Notes under the pieces: model-generated
The model's database searches: none
What the model was told of the DNA's origin: nothing
What the model saw: the letters and a program-made list of their open reading frames with translations, nothing else
From: Gordonia sp049847105
GTDB taxonomy: Bacteria > Actinomycetota > Actinomycetes > Mycobacteriales > Mycobacteriaceae
Length of the DNA stretch: 64,000 nucleotides
Direction: 5' to 3'
NCBI RefSeq assembly: GCF_049847105.1
Contig: NZ_JBNCNS010000005.1
Location: 310,001 to 374,000 of the forward strand
Position numbers and translations under genes: made by a program
In this document: positions 44,867-53,503 of the stretch, one piece after another
Layout of the letters: every line of letters starts with the position of its first letter
How positions within the stretch are numbered: the stretch's first letter is position 1

Positions 44867-46254
44867 TGACCCGGGTCGCGGTAGTCGGCGGCGGGATCTC
44901 CGGACTCACCGCCGCATACCGGCTGCGCCGGGCACTCGGCCACCACGCGCAGATCGATCTGTTGGAAGCGGGCGAGCGACTCGGCGGCGATCTGCGGACC
45001 CTGGAGGTCGGTGGTCAACACGTCGACGTGGGGGCCGAGGCGTTCATCGTGCGCCGGCCCGAGGCGCTGGCACTGATCACCGAACTGGGACTGTCCGATC
45101 GGGTCGTCTCGCCGACACCGCGTCGGCCCGCCGTCTGGGCCGGGGGGCGGCTGCACCCGATGCCCACGCCGGCTCTGATGGGTATCCCCGTCGACGCGGA
45201 AGCCGTTGCCGGACTGGCTGATCCGGCCGATCTGGACCGAATTCGGGCCGAACCGGAGCGGGCCCTCGGCTGGAATGCGGACAGCGCGCCGACGGTGGGG
45301 GAGCTGGTGGCGGACCGCTTCGGCCCGTCGGTCGTCGCGCGCAGCGTCGACCCCATGCTGGGTGGCGTCTACTCGAGTCTGGCGGGCGACATCGGCGTGC
45401 GCGAGTCGATCCCGGCCCTGGCGGCCCGCCTGGATGCCGGCGCACCGAGTCTGTCGGCGGCGGTCGCCGATCTGACCTCCCGGGCGACGGGCTCCGGCCC
45501 AGTGTTCGGGACGCTGACCGGCGGTTACTCCGTACTGCTCGACACCCTGGTCGACGCCGCCGGGATCGAGCCGCAGTTCTGCTCGTTCGTGAGAGGAGCG
45601 ACGCCACGGTCTGACGGCTGGACCCTCGACCTCGGTGACCGGGCCACCGACTACGACGGGGTCGTGCTGGCGACCCCGGCCTGGCTCGCCGGTCACATCC
45701 TGCGCCGCTCGCTGCCGGACCTCGCCGCTCCGCTGATCGCCGTCGAGCGCGCCTCATCGGTGGTGGTGTCCATCGCGCTCGCGCCGGGCACGCCGCTGCC
45801 GGACCATTCCGGGGTGCTGGTTGCCACCGGAGACAGCTTGCGCGCCAAGGCCTTCACGTTCAGCTCGCAGAAGTGGCCGCATCTGTCGGGCGACGACCGT
45901 CCGGTGTCTGTGCGGGCATCCTTCGGCAGGTTCGGCGCTCCCGTACCCGACGACTGCATCGAAGGAGGAGTCGACACCCGGATACGTGACGAGGCTCTCG
46001 AGGATCTCGACGAGGTCTGTCGGGCGGCGGGGGTCCCGGCGCCGTCGGCACGCGTGACCGATGCGTTCGTGCAGCACTGGACGAACGGGTTGCCGGTCTA
46101 TCGCCCGGGACACCTCGCGGCCATGGCCGACGTGCTGGCGTCGCGGCCCGCCCGCCTCACTTTCGCGGGCTCTGCCTACGCCGGGGTCGGCGTGCCCGCC
46201 TGTATCGGCCAGGCCGGGCGTGCGGTTACCGACCTGCTCGCGGATCTCACCTGA
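44866..46254 (+). CDS. hemG: protoporphyrinogen/coproporphyrinogen oxidase (HemG/HemY, CgoX)
   Basis: 462-residue FAD-dependent amine-oxidase-fold enzyme. The FAD-binding motif VAVVGGGISGLTAAYRL begins at residue 4, and the C-terminal FAD motif GSAYAGVGVPACIGQAGRA closes the protein. In actinobacteria the enzyme oxidises coproporphyrinogen III to coproporphyrin III, consistent with hemQ next door. The ATG overlaps the hemE stop by one base, so translation is coupled. Confidence 0.93.
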   Translation: MTRVAVVGGGISGLTAAYRLRRALGHHAQIDLLEAGERLGGDLRTLEVGGQHVDVGAEAFIVRRPEALALITELGLSDRVVSPTPRRPAVWAGGRLHPMPTPALMGIPVDAEAVAGLADPADLDRIRAEPERALGWNADSAPTVGELVADRFGPSVVARSVDPMLGGVYSSLAGDIGVRESIPALAARLDAGAPSLSAAVADLTSRATGSGPVFGTLTGGYSVLLDTLVDAAGIEPQFCSFVRGATPRSDGWTLDLGDRATDYDGVVLATPAWLAGHILRRSLPDLAAPLIAVERASSVVVSIALAPGTPLPDHSGVLVATGDSLRAKAFTFSSQKWPHLSGDDRPVSVRASFGRFGAPVPDDCIEGGVDTRIRDEALEDLDEVCRAAGVPAPSARVTDAFVQHWTNGLPVYRPGHLAAMADVLASRPARLTFAGSAYAGVGVPACIGQAGRAVTDLLADLT

Positions 46255-46320
46255 CCGAGCCGACCTCGACCGGCCGTACCTGGCTGGCCGGATGGATTCG
46301 TCCGGTGGCACCATGAACTC

Positions 46321-47016
46321 ATGAGCCGCTTGGACTATGCAGACCTCAATTCCACCGTTCGTTATCTGATGTTTTCGGTCTTCGCGGTCCGGCCCGGCGA
46401 GCTCGGGACCGACCGCGATCAGGCGAAGGCCGACGCCACGGACTTCGTCAAGTCGCTGGAGGACTCCGGGGTGGTGGTCCGCGGCGTGTACGACGTCTCG
46501 GGCCTGCGCGCCGATGCCGACTTCATGATCTGGTGGCATGCGGAGGAGGTCGAGCAACTGCAGGCGGCGTATGCGCGGTTCCGTCGAGAGACGATCCTCG
46601 GGAAGGCCTGCGATGCGGTGTGGAGCAACGTCGCATTGCACCGTCCGGCCGAGTTCAACAAGAGTCACATTCCGGCGTTCCTGGCCGGCGAGGAGCCCGG
46701 CAACTACATCTGCGTCTACCCGTTCGTCCGGTCCTACGAGTGGTACCTGCTGCCCGACGAGGAACGCCGCAAGATGCTCGCCGACCACGGCATGGCCGCC
46801 CGTGCCTACAAAGACGTCCGGGCCAACACCGTGTCGTCGTTCGCGCTCGGCGACTACGAGTGGTTGCTTGCGTTCGAGGCGCCCGAGTTGCATCGGATCG
46901 TCGACCTCATGCGTGACCTGCGCGCCACCGAGGCGCGTCTGCACGTACGTGAGGAGACCCCGTTCTTCACCGGCCCGCGGGTCGAACCGACCGCGCTCAT
47001 CGACGCATTGCCCTGA
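46321..47016 (+). CDS. hemQ: coproheme decarboxylase HemQ (ChdC)
   Basis: 231-residue chlorite dismutase-fold protein that converts coprohaem III to protohaem b, the last step of the coproporphyrin-dependent pathway. The catalytic tyrosine is Y133 in CVYPFVRSYEWYLL, and the haem-ligand histidine is H156 in MLADHGM; their spacing equals that of the characterised Streptomyces enzyme (Y135/H158). CACCAT six bases before the ATG may be a leaderless -10, so hemQ may also have its own promoter, 66 bases after hemG. Confidence 0.95.
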   Translation: MSRLDYADLNSTVRYLMFSVFAVRPGELGTDRDQAKADATDFVKSLEDSGVVVRGVYDVSGLRADADFMIWWHAEEVEQLQAAYARFRRETILGKACDAVWSNVALHRPAEFNKSHIPAFLAGEEPGNYICVYPFVRSYEWYLLPDEERRKMLADHGMAARAYKDVRANTVSSFALGDYEWLLAFEAPELHRIVDLMRDLRATEARLHVREETPFFTGPRVEPTALIDALP

Positions 47017-47039
47017 GTATTTTGCCCTGAGTATTGCGT

Positions 47040-47127
47040 GGTCTCGATATACCTCCGGCTACTCGATCGGCGGTGTGGTTCTGCTGATCGAGTAGCCATC
47101 GAACGGAGTGCGGAGATGTATCGACAT
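47040..47127. repeat. REP-like palindromic element
   Basis: Inner arms CTACTCGATC (47059-47068) and GATCGAGTAG (47086-47095) pair perfectly; outer TCGATA (47044-47049) pairs with TATCGA (47119-47124). The words GGTCTCGATA and CTACTCGA match intergenic palindromes common in Gordonia and Rhodococcus genomes. Located between convergent hemQ and msrB, where it may act as terminator. Confidence 0.7.
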
Positions 47128-47132
47128 CGCTG

Positions 47133-47561
47133 TCAGTCCTCGGCGGGCTCGAGCGTGAGGCTGATCGAGTTGATGCAGTACCGGAGATCGGTCGGGGTGT
47201 CGTAGCCCTCGCCTTCGAAGACGTGCCCCAGATGGCTGCCGCAGTTGGCACACAGCACTTCCACGCGGCGCATGCCCAGTGTGGTGTCGACGCGTTCGAT
47301 GACGGACTCCCCGGCAAGTGGGGAGAAGAACGACGGCCACCCGCAATGCGACTCGAACTTCTGCTCACTTCGGAACAACTCGGCGTCGCAGGCGCGGCAG
47401 CGGTACACGCCGAGGGTCGTGATGTCGGTGTACTCGCCGGTGAACGGTGCCTCGGTGCCTGCCTGCCGCAGGACGCGATACTCCGCAGGGGTTAGCCGTT
47501 CCCGCCACTGCTCGTCGGTGATCTCGGCAGCGTCGGAATCGGCAGGAGGGTTCGAGGTCAT
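47133..47561 (-). CDS. msrB: peptide-methionine (R)-S-oxide reductase MsrB
   Basis: 142-residue zinc-containing MsrB that repairs methionine-R-sulfoxide in oxidised proteins. Zinc ligands are two CxxC pairs, C55/C58 (CRAC) and C104/C107 (CANC); the catalytic cysteine is C129 in RYCINS, and C73 lies in the SHCGWPSF motif. The ATG overlaps the aftC stop as ATGA, so it is translated from the aftC message. Confidence 0.95.
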   Translation of the reverse strand: MTSNPPADSDAAEITDEQWRERLTPAEYRVLRQAGTEAPFTGEYTDITTLGVYRCRACDAELFRSEQKFESHCGWPSFFSPLAGESVIERVDTTLGMRRVEVLCANCGSHLGHVFEGEGYDTPTDLRYCINSISLTLEPAED

Positions 47562-48850
47562 TTCTCCACGGTAGCCACTGCGCCCCGGCCCTCGCCACCG
47601 TCGCCGGACAGCGCAGGCGGCACCGGGACCGCAGTGTCGGCACCGGCACCGGCACCGTCGTCGAGCGACGTGACGCCGGCGCGACGCATGTCGAGGTACC
47701 GGAACAGCAGCGAGCAGAAGACCGCGATCATCAGCAACGACCAGCCCCAGGTGACCTTGTTGAACTCCAGCTGTCGGCCGAAGGCCTCCCACCGCACGGA
47801 GTAGAACGAGTCGAAACTCATGCAGCCGTACACGCCCAGCCATGCCGGCCAGTTGCGCATCGTCGAGCCGGTCAGGAAGACGGTCATCAGCAGCGGGAAC
47901 AGCAGCATCGAGTAATAGCCCTGGCCCAGTGCGCCCACCAGGAAGGTGGTCACCAGCAGCACCCCCGACGACGTGGTGAGCCACAGCAGTTCGTCGGTGC
48001 GCCGGTAGTACCGGTAGAGGAACCAGAGGGCGAACACCGCCATGGCCAAGAACGCGACGCGGAGCAGGATGATCAGCCAGTCCGCCACCCCGAAGTAGGC
48101 GCCGTTGCCGGCGATCGAGCTGTTGTAGTAGTCCCGGGCCTCGTTGAGATACGGCATCGTCCGGGTGATGAATTCCTTCGGATCGACCACGAGCGGCCAG
48201 GCCACCACGGTCAGGATCACCGGAATCCCGATGGCAGTGACCAGGACCCGCCACTGCCGGTTGAGCAACGGCAGCAGCAGCAGCGGCAACAACACGGGTT
48301 TCACCGCGATCGTGAGCCCGATCGGGACTCCGGCCCAGAGATCTCGGCGCCGCATCATCAACAACATGAAGGCGAGCATGCCCAGCAGGACAAAGGAATT
48401 GAAGTTCGTGAAGATCAGTGTGTGCGCGACGGTCTCGGTACTGAAGAAGAAGAACAGGACCACCGGCACGACCCACGACCGCGCGGAGTATCCGAAGAGT
48501 TTGGCGAGCAGGTAGGCACTGGCGACGAGCGCGATGACGCTCAGCGCGATGAACAGCCAGCGTGCGCGCTCGGGATCGATGATGGCCATCGGGGCCATCA
48601 GCAGGGTTCCCGACGGCGGGTACAGGTAGTGCGGATCGACGGTGTTGAGGTTCTCGCCGTAGACCGGTTGACGATTCAGGAACTGCAGCGCCGCCTGGTA
48701 GACGGGCTTGAAATCGTCGGTGCGGTCGCCGTTGACGCCGAGGATCACCGAGCGGTGGAAGATCATCATGATGGTGATCGGCCACAACACCAGCGGGATG
48801 GTTCGCTGCGCACTCATCTGCGGGTGGAGGTACCTGTCGAGAATCGCCAC
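47558..48850 (-). CDS. aftC: arabinofuranosyltransferase AftC (GT87, DUF2029)
   Basis: 430-residue GT-C membrane glycosyltransferase with about ten helices. After the first helix the periplasmic loop has the acidic cluster GDRTDDFK (D45-D46), the usual catalytic site of GT-C enzymes. In M. tuberculosis the gene at this position before msrB, Rv2673, is AftC, which adds alpha-1,3 arabinofuranose branches to arabinogalactan and lipoarabinomannan from decaprenyl-phosphoarabinose. Length and synteny (RibD-like gene, TAP-like lipoprotein, aftC, msrB) agree. GTG start, leaderless; Pro/Gly-rich cytoplasmic tail. Confidence 0.88.
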   Translation of the reverse strand: MAILDRYLHPQMSAQRTIPLVLWPITIMMIFHRSVILGVNGDRTDDFKPVYQAALQFLNRQPVYGENLNTVDPHYLYPPSGTLLMAPMAIIDPERARWLFIALSVIALVASAYLLAKLFGYSARSWVVPVVLFFFFSTETVAHTLIFTNFNSFVLLGMLAFMLLMMRRRDLWAGVPIGLTIAVKPVLLPLLLLPLLNRQWRVLVTAIGIPVILTVVAWPLVVDPKEFITRTMPYLNEARDYYNSSIAGNGAYFGVADWLIILLRVAFLAMAVFALWFLYRYYRRTDELLWLTTSSGVLLVTTFLVGALGQGYYSMLLFPLLMTVFLTGSTMRNWPAWLGVYGCMSFDSFYSVRWEAFGRQLEFNKVTWGWSLLMIAVFCSLLFRYLDMRRAGVTSLDDGAGAGADTAVPVPPALSGDGGEGRGAVATVEK

Positions 48851-48856
48851 CCGCGA

Positions 48857-48862
48857 ACCGTA
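48857..48862 (-). promoter_or_regulatory. -10 element of leaderless aftC promoter
   Basis: TACGGT on the reverse strand, six bases before the GTG at 48850. Confidence 0.5.
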
Positions 48863-48924
48863 CTACGTCGGCGCGCCCACATCCGCACAGCCTGTGCCCT
48901 TCGCGGTGCGCCGGTGCAGGTCGG

Positions 48925-50532
48925 TCAGGTGGGGCAGCCGCGTTCGGTGGGCTCCCCGAGGGGCTGATTGCCGAGGTACTGCGTCACCGTGTCGGCGGCG
49001 CATGCGCTGCGCGCCAGCACCGAGTAGCCCAGACCGTCCCACGAGACGGTGGTCGGTGTGACGCCGGCCTTGATGAACAGGGCCTTGAGGGCGTCCGCCC
49101 CACCGGTGCCGTTGATCGGATCGTTCGCGCCCGCGAGCACCAGCGGATCGATCGGGAGCGCATTGGGCGGATTGGTCGGCGTCGAGGAGGCCCAGCCGTT
49201 GCACCGCAGCATCGAGAGTGCGCTGTCGGCGCCGGTGAGCGGGTTCTGCTTGGTCCACGCATCGACCAGCCCCGGGATCTCGTTCTGGCCGATCGGGCCG
49301 CTGACGTCGTTGCAGCGGGAGACCAGCTGCCCGTCACCGGTTCGCAGTCCCTCCGCGCGCTCGGCGAGCGCACTCAGCGCGGCGGTGTCGCCACGGTCGG
49401 CGGCAGAGATAGCCGAGGCCAGATCGGTCACCGCCTGCGGGCGGTTGGGGGCCAGCGCCAGTGCGGTGGTGATCGCCGACAGGGCCTCCGTGTCCGAGAT
49501 ACCGCCGAGACGCCCGGTGCGGCCCTTGGCGAGGACGTCGCCGATGGTCGACGCCCCATCGGCGCCCAGCGGGCAGGATCCGGCGGTGACGCAACTCTGC
49601 GCGAACGACCGCAGGGCGGCCTGCACCCCGGTCGCCTGGGCGGCGGCACGGTCGCGCGCGTTGGCCCCGTACGCGGTCGGGGTGTCGAGGACGATGCGTC
49701 CGGCACGTCCCGAGTAGTTACTGGCGTAGGCGAGCACCACGTCGGACCCTTCGCCGACCCCGATCAGACCCAGATGCTCGACGCCCCATCGGATGCGCAG
49801 GGCCTCGATGTCGGCGGCGGCAAAGCCCGCGCCGAAGTCGAGCTGGTGTGGGGTCAGCGTCTCGGTGCAGCCGTCCGACGCCGACGATGCGGCCCGCGCG
49901 AGCCGGTTGATGCGCTTGGACTGGTCGGCGGCCCCGGCCTCGGGGAGTCCGTTACGGCTCATCGCCGACCGCTCGATCCGCGTCATGCAGTCGAGGTCGC
50001 CGCTTGTCGGGGTGCCCCGACGGTCGATCGCCACCACCGGGTGCTGCGACAGCAGGCTTCGGCCGGGTCCGGTGGCGAGCATGAGGAGCGTGCGCGACGA
50101 CGGCAGGTCCGAACCGGAGGTGAGCACGAGCGGTGCGGCGTCCTTGGGCGTGGCGGCCACGCGTGCCCGGGTCAACGCGACCGCCAGCGTGTCGCCGGTC
50201 GGATTGTTCGGATTGACGGGGACGTCGAGTTCGGCGCACTCGAGGGTGACCCCGCCGGGCACCGGTACGCCGAAACGGGCTGCGAACGGCCGGGCGCAGC
50301 CCTTCCAGTCGAGGTCGGTCCTGGGTGCACCGAGTGCTGGCAGGGCGGGGGCGGCCTTCGACGACGACGGTGGGGCGTCGCCACCGCCGCCGCCCGTCAC
50401 GGCGTCAGGACCCAGGTCGGGCCCGATCGCGCATCCCGACAGGCCCATCACCGCCGCCATCGCCGCGGCCGCGAACAGCATCGCGGCGGACCGTGATCCG
50501 ATGCCGGCGGGCCGCCGGGGTGCTCGTCGCAT
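48925..50532 (-). CDS. TAP-like alpha/beta-hydrolase lipoprotein, apparently lacking catalytic residues
   Basis: 535 residues with a signal peptide and lipobox (VMGLSGC, cysteine 34), so an exported lipoprotein. The body follows the tripeptidyl-aminopeptidase-like hydrolase pattern (VVAIDRRGTPTSGDLDC; C-terminal TAP-like part ending LGEPTERGC). However, the nucleophile elbow G-x-S-x-G is replaced by GVGEG (258-262), the oxyanion HGGPG motif by TSGSDLPS, and the C-terminal GxGHG by GLGYS (tyrosine near 503). It therefore looks like a pseudo-hydrolase. Same locus as mycobacterial Rv2672. The ATG at 50532 was preferred (TAGGCT seven bases upstream); an ATG six codons earlier is possible. Confidence 0.8.
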   Translation of the reverse strand: MRRAPRRPAGIGSRSAAMLFAAAAMAAVMGLSGCAIGPDLGPDAVTGGGGGDAPPSSSKAAPALPALGAPRTDLDWKGCARPFAARFGVPVPGGVTLECAELDVPVNPNNPTGDTLAVALTRARVAATPKDAAPLVLTSGSDLPSSRTLLMLATGPGRSLLSQHPVVAIDRRGTPTSGDLDCMTRIERSAMSRNGLPEAGAADQSKRINRLARAASSASDGCTETLTPHQLDFGAGFAAADIEALRIRWGVEHLGLIGVGEGSDVVLAYASNYSGRAGRIVLDTPTAYGANARDRAAAQATGVQAALRSFAQSCVTAGSCPLGADGASTIGDVLAKGRTGRLGGISDTEALSAITTALALAPNRPQAVTDLASAISAADRGDTAALSALAERAEGLRTGDGQLVSRCNDVSGPIGQNEIPGLVDAWTKQNPLTGADSALSMLRCNGWASSTPTNPPNALPIDPLVLAGANDPINGTGGADALKALFIKAGVTPTTVSWDGLGYSVLARSACAADTVTQYLGNQPLGEPTERGCPT

Positions 50533-50539
50533 GTCCGCG

Positions 50540-50545
50540 AGCCTA
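50540..50545 (-). promoter_or_regulatory. -10 element of the TAP-like lipoprotein gene
   Basis: TAGGCT on the reverse strand, seven bases before the ATG at 50532. Confidence 0.45.
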
Positions 50546-50568
50546 GTCATCCCGGCGGGGCATGCCTG

Positions 50569-51360
50569 TCATGCCTCCTCCGGGGATGCGCGGGTCCAGC
50601 GGATGAACACGAAGCCGTCGTCGTCGGTGATGATCGTGACCGGGCGCATCCGGTGCAGGGCCGCCTGCGCGGGGTGATGCGCTATGCGGCCGGCGTCGCC
50701 GGCGACCGCGTTCGGACTGGTGGTGACGCAGAGTTCGTCGAGGACGTCGTCGTCGATGAACGATCCGAGCAGCGTCGGGCCACCTTCGCTGAGAGCGCGC
50801 ACCCAGCCCCGCTCGGCGCACACATCGAGGACCGCGTTCATGTCGACGTCATCGTCGCCGCAGTCGATCAGGGTGGCACCGACGTCGCGGAGTGCGGCGC
50901 GCCGGTCCGCGGACGCGGCCCGGCAGGTGAATACCACGGTGTCGGGTTGGGCGAGGGGGGCGTACTCGGTGGGGATGGAGAGGGTGCGTGAGAGCAGGGC
51001 GAGGGCCGGCGCCGGGGCCTGGTCGCGTTCAGCGCGCACGGCCGTGAACACCTCGTCGGGCGATGGCTGACGGTACCCCTCGACGACGGCCGTCCGGGCG
51101 CCCACGATGATCACGTCGGCCAGCGCCCGCAGCACCCGGAAGACGGCTTTGTCGCCGGGTCCGGCGAGGCCACCGGAGCGGCCGTCGTGGGTGACCGCAC
51201 CGTCGATGGAACTGACCATGTTGACCCGGAGATACGGGCGGGGGAGGCACGGTGGCGAGGCGGGCCGATCCGGATAGGGATACTGCTCGGCGAGCCACCG
51301 CAGGGTGGTGGCCTCGTCCTGCGTCGATGTGACCTGGGTCGCTTTCTGAAGACCGAACAT
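50569..51360 (-). CDS. pyrimidine reductase family protein (RibD C-terminal-like)
   Basis: 263 residues with the dihydrofolate-reductase-like fold of the RibD reductase domain: RPYLRVNMVSSIDGAVTHDGRSGGL (substrate loop), ADVIIVGARTAVVEGY, LLSRTLSIP and ALSEGGPTLLGSFIDDDVLDEL (NADPH site). The deaminase half of a classical RibD is absent. The M. tuberculosis orthologue, Rv2671, is annotated RibD and can replace dihydrofolate reductase when over-expressed. The ATG at 51360 has GGAG three bases upstream, close for a ribosome-binding site. Divergent from zapE. Confidence 0.87.
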   Translation of the reverse strand: MFGLQKATQVTSTQDEATTLRWLAEQYPYPDRPASPPCLPRPYLRVNMVSSIDGAVTHDGRSGGLAGPGDKAVFRVLRALADVIIVGARTAVVEGYRQPSPDEVFTAVRAERDQAPAPALALLSRTLSIPTEYAPLAQPDTVVFTCRAASADRRAALRDVGATLIDCGDDDVDMNAVLDVCAERGWVRALSEGGPTLLGSFIDDDVLDELCVTTSPNAVAGDAGRIAHHPAQAALHRMRPVTIITDDDGFVFIRWTRASPEEA

Positions 51361-51383
51361 GACTCCATCATGTCCGAGGTGGC

Positions 51384-51389
51384 TACCCT
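51384..51389 (+). promoter_or_regulatory. -10 element of leaderless zapE promoter
   Basis: TACCCT six bases before the zapE ATG at 51396. Confidence 0.5.
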
Positions 51390-51395
51390 CCCCTT

Positions 51396-52409
51396 ATGAC
51401 GGCACGACTCTGCGATCGGAATCCGATGGTCGCCCCCGAGGCGCTCATCGACGAGATGGTGCCACCGTCGACCTTCGATACGGTCAGCTTCGATTCGTAC
51501 ATCCCGGATCCCGCCGAGCCCTCGCAGGCGCAGGCGGTGTCGAAGGCACGGGATTTCGTCGCGCGCGCGAGCAAGGTCCGGGGCGGCAAGCGTGGCCTCT
51601 TCTCACGTAAATCGACCGGTCAGGGCGTCGGCCTCTACCTCGACGGCGGGTTCGGTGTCGGCAAGACCCACCTGCTGGCCTCGATCTACCACTCCATGCC
51701 GGAACCGAAGGCGTTCGCGACCTTTGTCGAGGTGACCCACGTGGTGGGTGCACTCGGATTCGTCAACGCGGTCGAGCGGCTCTCCGATCACACCGTGCTG
51801 TGCATCGACGAGTTCGAGCTCGACGACCCGGGCGACACGATGCTGGTGTCACGACTGCTGACCGAGCTCACCGCGAAGGGGGTTTCGATCGCCGCGACCT
51901 CCAACACGCTCCCCGGTCAGCTCGGCGAGGGGCGATTCGCCGCGCAGGACTTCCTGAGGGAGATTCGCAAGCTGTCGGCAGTTTTCGAGACGATCCGGGT
52001 GGACGGCCCCGACTACCGGCACCGCGACCTCCCGCCCGCTCCGGAACCGCGCAGTGACGCGGAACTCGAGGAGGTGGCCGCCTCGACGCCGGACGCCACT
52101 CTCGACGACTTCGACGCGCTGTGTGATCACCTGAGCACGCTGCACCCGTCCAAATACAAGGATCTGGTCGCGGGTGTCTCGCTGGTCTGCATCGAGGGTG
52201 TGCATCCGGCGAAGGACCAGTCGGTGGGGCTGCGTCTGGTGGTGCTGGCCGACCGCCTCTACGACGCCAACATCCCGGTGACCGTGTCAGGGAGCAAACT
52301 CGACGAGATCTTCACCGACGAGATGCTCGCGGGCGGGTATCGCAAGAAGTATCTGCGTGCCACGTCGCGTCTGCTCGCGCTGTCGCGGTTCGCGGAATCC
52401 ACCGTCTGA
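51396..52409 (+). CDS. zapE: cell division protein ZapE (AFG1-like ATPase)
   Basis: 337-residue P-loop ATPase of the ZapE/AFG1 family, linked in proteobacteria to FtsZ-ring constriction. Walker A GGFGVGKTH at 84-92, Walker B VLCIDEFELDDP with D138-E139, sensor segment IAATSNTLPGQLGEGRF, and C-terminal DRLYDANIPVTVSGSKLDEIF are all present. The ATG at 51396 has a TACCCT element six bases upstream and no Shine-Dalgarno, so it is probably leaderless. Convergent with the GNAT gene, 13 bases away. Confidence 0.91.
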   Translation: MTARLCDRNPMVAPEALIDEMVPPSTFDTVSFDSYIPDPAEPSQAQAVSKARDFVARASKVRGGKRGLFSRKSTGQGVGLYLDGGFGVGKTHLLASIYHSMPEPKAFATFVEVTHVVGALGFVNAVERLSDHTVLCIDEFELDDPGDTMLVSRLLTELTAKGVSIAATSNTLPGQLGEGRFAAQDFLREIRKLSAVFETIRVDGPDYRHRDLPPAPEPRSDAELEEVAASTPDATLDDFDALCDHLSTLHPSKYKDLVAGVSLVCIEGVHPAKDQSVGLRLVVLADRLYDANIPVTVSGSKLDEIFTDEMLAGGYRKKYLRATSRLLALSRFAESTV

Positions 52410-52422
52410 CGGGCATTCCCGG

Positions 52423-52983
52423 TCAGTTCAACGGCTGCGCCATGATGAAGTCGTGCTCGATCGATCCGTTCAGGTCGAAGGTCTTCACACCCACTCGGGT
52501 GAAGCCCATTTTCGCGTAGAAGCGAAGTGCGCGAACGTTTTCCTGGTTGACGCCGAGCCACGCCAGTACGCTGCCGCGCTCCCGCGCCAGATCCAGTGCG
52601 GCACGCATCAAATCGTGCGACGGTGGAGTATCGCGCCCGAGCGCGTGATGATCGGGTGCGACATACATCTTGGAGATCTCGGTGACCGGCCGGGCGGTGA
52701 CCACCGCCGCCACATCGGGGTGGGTCGGGGCGCCGTGGTGGATCAACGCGTAGCCCACGATCGGGCCCTGGACGCCGTCCCGCGCGGTGAGTACGTCGCT
52801 GTCGGGGCTGTGGATGTACCCGGCGAACCGCTCCGGGCGCAGGTTCTCTCGGATGAACCCCGCGATGTCGTCCGGCGTCGAGTGGGGTGGGCACGCCAGG
52901 GGGAAGGTGGCTGCCGCGACCTCGGCCACGGCACTCGCCTGGGCCGGGTCGGTGACGGTCTCGATCAATGCTGCGACGGGCAC
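52423..52983 (-). CDS. GNAT family N-acetyltransferase
   Basis: 186 residues with the GNAT fold: ISKMYVAPDHHALGRDTPPSHDLMRAAL (the acetyl-CoA loop, here less glycine-rich than consensus) and LAWLGVNQENVRALRFYAKMGFTRVGVKTF, the usual C-terminal beta-alpha motif. The substrate is unknown; small-molecule or protein N-acetylation are both possible. The GTG at 52983 is leaderless with TAGATT six bases upstream. Confidence 0.87.
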   Translation of the reverse strand: MPVAALIETVTDPAQASAVAEVAAATFPLACPPHSTPDDIAGFIRENLRPERFAGYIHSPDSDVLTARDGVQGPIVGYALIHHGAPTHPDVAAVVTARPVTEISKMYVAPDHHALGRDTPPSHDLMRAALDLARERGSVLAWLGVNQENVRALRFYAKMGFTRVGVKTFDLNGSIEHDFIMAQPLN

Positions 52984-52989
52984 ATTCGC

Positions 52990-52995
52990 AATCTA
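52990..52995 (-). promoter_or_regulatory. -10 element of leaderless GNAT promoter
   Basis: TAGATT on the reverse strand, six bases before the GTG at 52983. Confidence 0.5.
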
Positions 52996-53014
52996 CGCCC
53001 GGGTCGTGAGAGCG

Positions 53015-53464
53015 TCACTCGCCGGTCGTCGGGGCGGCAGCCGGCGGAAGCCCACCGGAGCGTCGTCCGGCCTGTATGTCCCGGGCCACCGCGTCGCCGA
53101 TGAGTTGTCCACCGCTGGTGAGCATTGCCCGCCGCCAGGGCACCACACCGTCGATCTCGATCTGGATCGACATGGACAGGACCGTCCGGATCAGCACGAT
53201 GAGGCCGAGGATCAACGCGTCCTCGATGGACGGCTTGGACGTGATGGTGCGGATGAGGTCGGCGGCGACCAGGACTTCGAGCCCGAGGAGGATCGCTGCG
53301 CCGAGGGTGTTCCGGAGGATGCCGAATGCGACCCGCCCGCCGTCGTCGCGAAGCAACGATCGGGCGCCGAGCACCACCGCGATGACGAATCCGCCGATCA
53401 TCGCGAGCGCACCGATCACCTCGAACGCCACTGCGACGCCGGTGAACACGGACTCGAAATCCAT
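53015..53464 (-). CDS. DUF1622 family membrane protein
   Basis: 149 residues, three membrane helices: VAVAFEVIGALAMIGGFVIAVV, FGILRNTLGAAILLGLEVLVAADLI and ALILGLIVLIRTVLSMSIQIEI. The pattern LGLEVLVAADLIRTI...LIRTVLSMSIQIEIDG is diagnostic of DUF1622, a small family of unknown role. The ATG at 53464 has TAGGCT seven bases upstream; the longer frame (53482) would include this element. Confidence 0.86.
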   Translation of the reverse strand: MDFESVFTGVAVAFEVIGALAMIGGFVIAVVLGARSLLRDDGGRVAFGILRNTLGAAILLGLEVLVAADLIRTITSKPSIEDALILGLIVLIRTVLSMSIQIEIDGVVPWRRAMLTSGGQLIGDAVARDIQAGRRSGGLPPAAAPTTGE

Positions 53465-53471
53465 GGGCGTC

Positions 53472-53477
53472 AGCCTA
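53472..53477 (-). promoter_or_regulatory. -10 element of leaderless DUF1622 promoter
   Basis: TAGGCT on the reverse strand, seven bases before the ATG at 53464. Confidence 0.45.
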
Positions 53478-53503
53478 CGCACCAGCGAACGGTGAGGAGG
53501 GGT

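Noticed and set aside
47133..48785. 550-codon reverse frame joining msrB with sequence inside aftC
   Set aside because: The upstream part is an out-of-frame reading of aftC; MsrB starts at 47561 where homology begins.
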